Below are positions 7,226 through 11,707 of a DNA stretch of 11,707 nt, one piece after another. A program made the translations under genes and the position numbers. Source of the DNA: an uncultured Clostridia bacterium (GTDB taxonomy: Bacteria; Bacillota; Clostridia; Oscillospirales; CAG-272); NCBI GenBank assembly GCA_904502015.1, contig CAJGEA010000040.1, positions 1 to 11,707 of the forward strand, given 5' to 3'. The notes beneath the pieces were generated by a model that did no database searches, had not been told where the DNA came from, and saw only the letters and a list, made by a program, of their open reading frames with translations. Positions within the stretch are counted from its first letter, which is position 1. Each line of letters opens with the position of its first letter.

Positions 7226-7590
7226 GACATACCTCCCTGACATTCGTTCAAATATTTGATGATCTCATCCGCATCGCACCCAAGCTGCGACATAGCCGCA
7301 AGGTATTCCTCGGTCTTTTTGACACGAAGGGTTCGCACCTCGGCCGCGGCGGCATCGGTGTTTTCGTTGACGTACCACCCCGAGCAGGGCACCGAGTGGA
7401 TGACTCCGCGTCTCTCCAGCTCCTCCAAGGATTTTTGCACCGTGTTGGGATTGACACCCGCGAGAAGCGCGATCTCCCGCACCGACAAGAGCTTTTCCCC
7501 CGCAGCGTATTTTCCTTTCGCGACGGAAACGCAGATCAGCTCGCAGATCTGCGGGCATATCGGACGGGATTTGTCCAGCGTCCAATTCAT
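7222..7590 (-). CDS. GntR-family transcriptional regulator, YtrA-like
   Basis: The 122-aa protein has an N-terminal winged helix-turn-helix (about 10-75). GEKLLSVREIALLAGVNPNT leads into the recognition helix and the wing ends GWYV (71-74). The C-terminal part is short and mostly helical, without a large ligand-binding domain, which is the YtrA subfamily layout. It is the first gene of the ATPase/permease operon and probably represses it, since an inverted repeat overlaps the -10 box of its promoter. The ATG has AGAGGTG upstream. The effector is unknown. In related systems, cell-wall antibiotics relieve repression. Confidence 0.9.
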   Translation of the reverse strand: MNWTLDKSRPICPQICELICVSVAKGKYAAGEKLLSVREIALLAGVNPNTVQKSLEELERRGVIHSVPCSGWYVNENTDAAAAEVRTLRVKKTEEYLAAMSQLGCDADEIIKYLNECQGGMS

Positions 7591-7611
7591 TCCATCACCT
7601 CTTTTTGTATT

Positions 7612-7635
7612 AGTGTACTATTATTATAATACAGT
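7612..7635. promoter_or_regulatory. putative GntR (YtrA-type) operator
   Basis: AGTGTA (7612-7617) and TACAGT (7630-7635) form an inverted repeat with five of six positions matching and a 12-nt spacer, covering the -10 box. From memory, the Bacillus subtilis YtrA operator is AGTGTA-N13-TACACT, so the resemblance is close but not exact. The overlap with the -10 box suits repression by the downstream GntR protein. This is inferred from position and motif only. Confidence 0.5.
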
Positions 7636-7651
7636 TAAATCAATTTGTCAA
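7623..7651 (-). promoter_or_regulatory. consensus promoter of the GntR/ABC operon
   Basis: On the minus strand TTGACA (7651-7646) and TATAAT (7628-7623) are separated by exactly 17 nt, a perfect match to the sigma-A consensus. The -10 box ends 32 nt before the regulator's ATG. A promoter this strong in front of a repressor gene fits an autoregulated operon held off until induced. Confidence 0.88.
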
Positions 7652-7713
7652 GTAGTTTTTTGAAAAAATTTGGATGCAACTATTCAGCCGGCTTTCAAAT
7701 TTGGATTTGTCGA

Positions 7714-7888
7714 GCAGGGGCGTTGCCCCTGCACCCCACCAGAAACTTTTTTTGAAAAAAAGTTTCTGGACTTCAAAAAACTCAAAAAATATATATTTCA
7801 CAATATATTTTGAAAATATTTTTTGAAGTTTCTTGAAGGGAGTTTGAGGGAAACTTCTTGCAAGAAGTTTCCCTCAAAGCGTTCCCCC
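7714..7888 (-). repeat. compound palindromic intergenic element, copy 1
   Basis: This stretch holds no gene. On the plus strand it contains a GC hairpin (7714-7721 with 7725-7732), the linker ACCCCA, a 15-bp perfect AT-rich palindrome (7739-7753 with 7755-7769), an AT-rich core bracketed by an 11-bp inverted repeat (7770-7780 with 7819-7829), an 18-bp perfect palindrome with no loop (7843-7860 with 7861-7878), and GCGTTCCCCC. The module order matches the element at 11447-11634. It lies between the terminator of the acylation cluster and the promoter of the GntR operon. It is probably a non-autonomous dispersed repeat. Confidence 0.75.
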
Positions 7889-7940
7889 GCTCCCCTACAA
7901 ACCCCAATTTATAACCGCCGACAACGGCATAGCCGAACAC

Positions 7941-7970
7941 AAAAACCGCAGAGGATCGCTCTGCGGTTTT
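7941..7970 (-). terminator. intrinsic terminator of the dlt-like cluster
   Basis: AAAACCGCAGAG (7942-7953) pairs perfectly with CTCTGCGGTTTT (7959-7970) around a 5-nt loop. On the minus strand it is followed by a run of five T (7945-7941). It lies 32 nt beyond the lipoprotein stop codon and so should end the acylation transcript. Confidence 0.85.
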
Positions 7971-8002
7971 CTGTGCCTGGGTTCTTGCGGTCAGGGTTGC
8001 GG

Positions 8003-8497
8003 TCACTTCTTCGCAATATACTGAATACTGGTAACGTATCCGTCGCGGCAGATGAAATTGAGCTCCATGCCGTCAGCGGCATAGACCAGCGACTCACCGC
8101 GCTCGGTGGGGGTAGCCGACTTCATAGCCGCCTTGGCGTCCTCGGCGCTCATGCCCACGTACACACCCTCAGGAGTCTTGACCGAGTCGTCGGTCAGCTC
8201 GATCTTATTGATCACGTCGGCGCTCTTGCCGGGCTCGGTGTAGACGCGGAATCCCGCGTAGGTGTAGACCTTGTCGGTGCCGTCAAACTCGCCGCAGGAG
8301 GGGGACTCGCCGTAATTCTTGGGCGTGCCCAACTTGGAAATCGTGTCCTCGGCAGGGGTGTTGACCGCCACGGTCACGTCGCCCGACTTGAAGACGTAGC
8401 CCGACGCTCCGCTACCGCCGCCGCAAGCAACGGCGCAGGCAAGCAGAGTCAGGGCAACCAGTACACACGCTATAACGCGAATCAGATTCTTTTTCAT
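8003..8497 (-). CDS. small lipoprotein of the dlt-like cluster
   Basis: The 164-aa precursor has a lipoprotein signal: a Lys-rich start, a hydrophobic stretch (about 5-20) and either LLAC (Cys21) or AVAC (Cys25), followed by GGGSG. The mature part looks like two similar alpha/beta units. The first is VNTPAEDTISKLG (45-57). The second is VGMSAEDAKAAM (about 119-130), with a 'GMs.eda' helix reminiscent of BamE-like lipoproteins. It starts 1 nt after the SGNH-like gene stops, with AAAGGA upstream, and ends before a terminator, so it is the last gene of the operon. No function is known to me. Context suggests an extracytoplasmic partner of the acyltransferases. Lipidation and co-transcription are well supported; the role is not. 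Confidence 0.8.
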   Translation of the reverse strand: MKKNLIRVIACVLVALTLLACAVACGGGSGASGYVFKSGDVTVAVNTPAEDTISKLGTPKNYGESPSCGEFDGTDKVYTYAGFRVYTEPGKSADVINKIELTDDSVKTPEGVYVGMSAEDAKAAMKSATPTERGESLVYAADGMELNFICRDGYVTSIQYIAKK

Positions 8498-8498
8498 A

Positions 8499-9572
8499 TC
8501 AGGAATTTCCTTTCATCATATCGTCTTTTCGTTGGTAGTAGGAATCCACCCGACGCGCCCATACGGTAGCAAAGAGGTTGTCGCCGCGGCGGTCAGGGAT
8601 CTCGTGACGCTCTTGCAGGATAGCGCCAAAGTAGCGGGAGAGCTTTTCTGCCCCGCTCGCGTTGAGGTGAACGCCCTTATCGTAGGTGTCGGTGGTCATA
8701 TCCAGTCCGATCTCATCCGACTTGGGAATGAGATTGTAGTAGGTAAGTCCGTGCGCCTCGGCGTAGTCAACGATCTGCTCGTCCCACTCATCGTACCAAT
8801 GGTAGCCCCACGAATCGGTGGGGGCTTTGATCAGAATGAGCTCAATGCCCCGCTCGCGGCACAGCGCCTCCATTTTGTCGAGGTACGCCATGGCGGTCGC
8901 GGGCAGAGTGGGATCGGCCAGCGGGCTGATTGGCTGATCGGCATCGGCATCGGGTGGCACGACAGCGGTCTGCATAAGGTAGCCGCTGTCGGTCTCGGCG
9001 GGCTTACCGCCAAAGGCGTAGCGGAAATCCTCGGCCGTCAGCTCGTCCCACCGCCCGTGGTAACGGAGCAGAGGAAAGACGTAGGAGACAAAGCTCTCCT
9101 CCTCGGTCATAGAGGCACGGATGGCGTCCACCTTGGAGGCCGACCACGCCATGCCGTCGAGGTTGAGGCGGTTGTAGCCCTCCTTCTGGGGCGTGCCGTA
9201 CTTGAGAGCGAGAACGTTATACACCACCGCCTTGGGGGTTTCGTAGCGCAGAGCATCCTCCAGCAGGTAGTAGGAATGCCACACGAGCTGCTGAGCGCCG
9301 CCACGGACGTAGGAGGAAATGCCGTACTCCTCCCACAAGGTGGCAGGCACGAAGGATTCATACACCTCGCAATCCCCGATGAACAGCACGTCGTGGTTTG
9401 TTTCGGCCACGGCGGCGTAGTATTCCTCGGTCAGCGAGCCCTCGCGGGAAGTGGTGATATACTTTGGCATCAGAATGCGGTCAAAGACCGCCAGCGCGCC
9501 GCCCAGAATCAGGACAGCGACGAGGATACAGAGGGCACGGGTCAGACGGGGGTGTTTTGCGTTCCTATTCAT
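8499..9572 (-). CDS. SGNH/GDSL-like membrane-anchored acyltransferase (DltD-like position) with GDC motif
   Basis: The start is set at ATG 9572, 7 nt after AAGGAGG, rather than the GTG at 9578 that abuts it. This gives 357 aa. Residues about 11-29 form an N-terminal membrane anchor, putting the rest outside. The block-I motif reads FIGDCEVYES, with Cys68 where SGNH enzymes have Ser. YNVLAL (Asn119) may be block III, and YDKGVHLN supplies Asp298 and His302 of the usual catalytic pair. In dlt and alginate-type systems the SGNH partner of an MBOAT protein completes acyl transfer to the polymer, and this gene directly follows the MBOAT gene. Its Shine-Dalgarno sequence overlaps the MBOAT stop codon. 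Fold assignment is good. The acceptor and acyl group are unknown. Confidence 0.8.
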   Translation of the reverse strand: MNRNAKHPRLTRALCILVAVLILGGALAVFDRILMPKYITTSREGSLTEEYYAAVAETNHDVLFIGDCEVYESFVPATLWEEYGISSYVRGGAQQLVWHSYYLLEDALRYETPKAVVYNVLALKYGTPQKEGYNRLNLDGMAWSASKVDAIRASMTEEESFVSYVFPLLRYHGRWDELTAEDFRYAFGGKPAETDSGYLMQTAVVPPDADADQPISPLADPTLPATAMAYLDKMEALCRERGIELILIKAPTDSWGYHWYDEWDEQIVDYAEAHGLTYYNLIPKSDEIGLDMTTDTYDKGVHLNASGAEKLSRYFGAILQERHEIPDRRGDNLFATVWARRVDSYYQRKDDMMKGNS

Positions 9573-9584
9573 AGCCACACCTCC

Positions 9585-11180
9585 TTAAAACTGCCCGTAG
9601 ATGAAGTCGCCCGCATCAAAACCGATGCCGTAGCTGCCAAACAGCAGGATGACCAGCACCAGCGCCGAGCAAGCGGCCGTCCACAGAACGGGGCGATGGA
9701 CAAGGCGATCTGCCACGGAAGATTTCTTGCCCGCACGGCTGACGAAGAACACGGCAATCACCGCACAACCAACCACAATCCATGCAGGGACAGACAACTC
9801 GAGTTCGGTCAGCGCACGTCCGTCGAACAGCTCGCGCCACGTGTCGAATCTCCAAAAGATGGAGCCGAACGCCTTGGCCGTCACGGGGACGTTGCGGTAG
9901 CAATCCAGAATGCGGATGCTGCCCATGAGGAAGAACGTCCGCACCGCACAGAAATATCCGTAGCCCGAGGTGCCTCCCAGCTTGGGAAAACGCTTGTGGA
10001 ATCTCGCGTACAGCGGCTCACACTCACGGGACGCAAGAATTACAACACCATTGAGCAGGCCCCACACGATGAAATTCCAGGACGCACCGTGCCACAAACC
10101 CGTGAGGAACCACGTCACCAACGTGGCAAAATACACGGGCATCCGCATACCCACGGCACGGCCAAGGTGGGCGCGACTCCATTTGGAAAATTTCTGCATG
10201 GGACGGCAGATGGAGAGGGGGTAGAACACGTAATCGGTAAACCACGATCCCATCGTGATGTGCCAGCGGTTCCAATACTCGGCGGTGTTGCGGGAGGAAA
10301 AGGGGTGCTTGAAATTCTCCTGCACAGTCAAGCCCAGCATCCGCGCATAACCGATGGTGACGTCGATACCGCCCGTAAAGTCGCCGTAAATGGCGGCGGA
10401 GTAGAGGACGATGAGTAAAAAGACGTACATACCCTCGTAGCGATCGGGGGCGGACACGATGGTTCGCACCGCCACCATAACGGTGTCGGCAATGACCAGC
10501 TTCTTAAAGTAGCCCCACAGAACGCGAACAAAGCCCACCGAAAGGTTGCCCCACTCCGCCTTGTGCGGCGCGCACAGTTGGGGGGCGAGGTCGGCGTAGC
10601 GGCTGATCGGGCCTTGCGTAACCGCAGGGAAAAAGGACACGAACAGAGCGTACTTTGCCACGTTGGTCGCCGCCTCGGTCTTGCCGCGGTAGACGTCGAT
10701 TATGTAAGCCGTAGATCGGAAGACGTAAAAGGAAATGCCGAGAGGCAGGATCAGGGCGGGCACGGGCAGCTTTCCCGCACCGAACAGCGACAGCATGCCG
10801 TTGATGCTCTCCAGCGTAAAGCCGGTATACTTCAGCACGCCCAGCATGCCGAAGTTGAACGCAAGTCCCACGACCAGTAGAACGAAGCGCTTTGCCTTCC
10901 CTGCCGCCTTGTATTCCTTGCGCGCCTCCTTGGTCATCTCGGCGCGGTGCTCGGCGAGATACGCTTCATCCCTCGCGGCGTGACGCGAGATCAGGCGGGC
11001 AACGGTATAGGTCGAGGCAATGGTCAGCAGGATGAAGGGCAGATACCAGCCCCCTGCGGCGGCGTAGAACAGACCGCTTGCCGCGAGAAGCACCACCCAT
11101 TGCGCCCGCGCGGGCACAAGGTAGTACACAAGCACGGTCAAGGCAGCAAAGAGAACAAAGGTCAGCGTGGTAAAGCTCAT
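9585..11180 (-). CDS. MBOAT-family membrane O-acyltransferase (DltB/AlgI-like)
   Basis: The 531-aa polytopic membrane protein carries the MBOAT signatures: YGDFTGGIDVTIGYARMLGL (265-284), EYWNRWHITMGSWFTDYVFYP (within 301-321, with His307) and GLWHGASWNF (361-370), whose His364 is the expected catalytic histidine. DltB and AlgI homologues take an acyl group from a carrier protein or other donor in the cytoplasm and pass it across the membrane. The carrier-protein gene ends 6 nt upstream and the SGNH-like gene follows immediately, so all three are probably co-translated. Only a weak GAGG abuts the ATG, which suggests coupling to the carrier-protein gene. Family assignment is secure. Whether it moves D-alanine or another acyl group is open. 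Confidence 0.93.
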   Translation of the reverse strand: MSFTTLTFVLFAALTVLVYYLVPARAQWVVLLAASGLFYAAAGGWYLPFILLTIASTYTVARLISRHAARDEAYLAEHRAEMTKEARKEYKAAGKAKRFVLLVVGLAFNFGMLGVLKYTGFTLESINGMLSLFGAGKLPVPALILPLGISFYVFRSTAYIIDVYRGKTEAATNVAKYALFVSFFPAVTQGPISRYADLAPQLCAPHKAEWGNLSVGFVRVLWGYFKKLVIADTVMVAVRTIVSAPDRYEGMYVFLLIVLYSAAIYGDFTGGIDVTIGYARMLGLTVQENFKHPFSSRNTAEYWNRWHITMGSWFTDYVFYPLSICRPMQKFSKWSRAHLGRAVGMRMPVYFATLVTWFLTGLWHGASWNFIVWGLLNGVVILASRECEPLYARFHKRFPKLGGTSGYGYFCAVRTFFLMGSIRILDCYRNVPVTAKAFGSIFWRFDTWRELFDGRALTELELSVPAWIVVGCAVIAVFFVSRAGKKSSVADRLVHRPVLWTAACSALVLVILLFGSYGIGFDAGDFIYGQF

Positions 11181-11186
11181 CCTCGA

Positions 11187-11414
11187 TCAGTCCTCGTCCA
11201 GACGGCTGATGAGCGCCCACAGCGCGGCGGCGGAATCAAAATTCTCGGGCAGGATCTCCTCGGCGGGGATCTGCACGTCAAAGCGATCCGAGATCTCGGT
11301 GATCAGGCTGACAATGTCCAGCGAGTTGAGGATACCGTTCTCGATCAGCCCTTCCTCGGTCGCAAAATCCACGTCACCGTGCAGTTCACTCAAAATTTCA
11401 ATCAATTCGTTCAT
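11187..11414 (-). CDS. acyl/peptidyl carrier protein (DltC-like)
   Basis: The 75-aa acidic protein is predicted all-helical, close in length to DltC (about 78 aa). The phosphopantetheine attachment site is Ser31 in GILNSLDIV. The residue before it is Asn, where most carrier proteins have Asp. The following helix (SLITEISDRFDVQI) and FDSAAALWALI match the family. It should carry an acyl or aminoacyl thioester made by the adenylation enzyme encoded upstream and deliver it to the MBOAT protein encoded downstream. The ATG has AAAGGAG 8 nt upstream. A 223-nt palindrome-rich spacer separates it from the adenylation gene. Confidence 0.9.
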   Translation of the reverse strand: MNELIEILSELHGDVDFATEEGLIENGILNSLDIVSLITEISDRFDVQIPAEEILPENFDSAAALWALISRLDED

Positions 11415-11446
11415 AATAGTACTCCTTTATTTTTGCGGGGCACATT

Positions 11447-11634
11447 TTTGGGGCGTCGCCCCAAACCCCACCAAACTTTTCTTGAAAGAAAAGTTTGGAT
11501 CAAAAGAACTTCAATAAATATATTTTTATGTAAAGTTTTTGGGAATCCAAAACCCTTTTTTCAAAAAGGGTTTTGGCGGGTTCCAAGGGCAGAGCCCTTG
11601 GCAGGGTCAAGGGGCAAAGCCCCTTGCGTTCCCC
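11447..11634 (-). repeat. compound palindromic intergenic element, copy 2
   Basis: No gene lies here. In plus-strand order the element has a GC hairpin (11447-11455 with 11457-11465), the linker CCCCA, a 13-bp AT-rich palindrome (11471-11483 with 11486-11498), an AT-rich core, a 14-bp palindrome (11547-11560 with 11563-11576), two 8-bp GC hairpins (11583-11590 with 11594-11601; 11608-11615 with 11619-11626), and GCGTTCCCC. The order and linkers match copy 1 at 7714-7888, though the stem sequences differ. It fills the gap between the adenylation and carrier-protein genes and must be transcribed if these form one operon. Confidence 0.78.
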
Positions 11635-11637
11635 TCC

Positions 11638-11707
11638 TTACCCCTGCTCTGCTCGCTCTCGCAGGCCACGGCGGTCGATCTTGCCGTTGGGGGTGAGGGG
11701 CATAGCG
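11638..11707 (-). CDS. C-terminal end of an adenylation (AMP-forming) enzyme, partial
   Basis: Only the last 22 codons and the stop are in the window. They read AMPLTPNGKIDRRGLRERAE and end QG. The PLTPNGKIDR core is the A10 motif of amino-acid adenylation enzymes (DltA and NRPS A domains), whose Lys contacts the acyl-adenylate. The gene extends past the right edge. It would activate the substrate and load it on the carrier protein encoded next, making this the DltA-like member of the cluster. Which amino acid or acid it uses cannot be judged from this fragment. Confidence 0.85.
   Translation of the reverse strand, partial: AMPLTPNGKIDRRGLRERAEQG

Noticed and set aside
7225..7243. Earlier ATG for the YtrB-like ATPase
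   Set aside because: The Shine-Dalgarno GGGAGG lies downstream of this ATG and at proper distance from the ATG at 7225, which also gives the usual N-terminus.
7770..7829. AT-rich core considered as a replication origin or strong promoter region
   Set aside because: No DnaA-box cluster or paired -35/-10 boxes of good quality were found. The AT-richness is explained by the palindromic element.
8532..10418. 628-codon plus-strand open frame spanning the SGNH-like and MBOAT genes
   Set aside because: It crosses two well-supported minus-strand genes and their junction. Its composition is typical of antisense frames and it has no start signal.

Overview
The window looks like a chromosomal segment of an anaerobic Firmicute of class Clostridia, possibly an Oscillospirales-type lineage. 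This is inferred from a DUF3794+LysM spore-morphogenesis protein, GntR/YtrA-type regulation, AGGAGG ribosome binding sites, GC-rich genes separated by AT-rich palindromic spacers, and a Gram-positive dlt-like gene set. The genus cannot be fixed from sequence alone. I saw no rRNA, tRNA, CRISPR array or transposase gene.

Layout. Positions 1-339 hold no convincing complete gene. They contain nested inverted repeats, repeat-like sequence and perhaps the edge of a minus-strand reading frame that leaves the window. Positions 340-1968 (minus) encode a SipL-like protein (DUF3794 plus C-terminal LysM), preceded by a possible mother-cell (sigma-E type) promoter. A divergent vegetative-type promoter drives two overlapping plus-strand genes (2107-5648) for a heterodimeric ABC exporter. 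The first subunit carries the degenerate ATP site and an unusual GIAG tandem expansion in a TM1-TM2 loop. A 21-bp perfect hairpin at 5653-5698 terminates this operon and separates it from a convergent minus-strand operon.

That operon (7590 down to 5703) is a YtrA/YtrB/permease module: a short GntR regulator, an ABC ATPase and a six-helix ABC-2 permease. The genes overlap by 4-7 nt and lie behind a perfect TTGACA-N17-TATAAT promoter that overlaps an inverted repeat.

The right third (8003 to the edge, minus) is a dlt-like surface-acylation cluster. In transcription order it has the last codons of an adenylation enzyme, a 75-aa carrier protein, an MBOAT O-acyltransferase, an SGNH-like membrane-anchored protein with Cys at the usual nucleophile position (GDC), and a small lipoprotein, closed by an intrinsic terminator. 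The likely chemistry is activation of an acyl or aminoacyl group, loading on the carrier protein, transfer across the membrane by the MBOAT protein, and final placement on a surface polymer by the SGNH-like protein. The substrate is unknown.

Two intergenic spacers (7714-7888 and 11447-11634) carry copies of one compound palindromic element. Its stems differ in sequence between copies but still pair. A solitary copy of its GC hairpin lies at 314-332. One element sits inside the dlt-like cluster, between the adenylation and carrier-protein genes.
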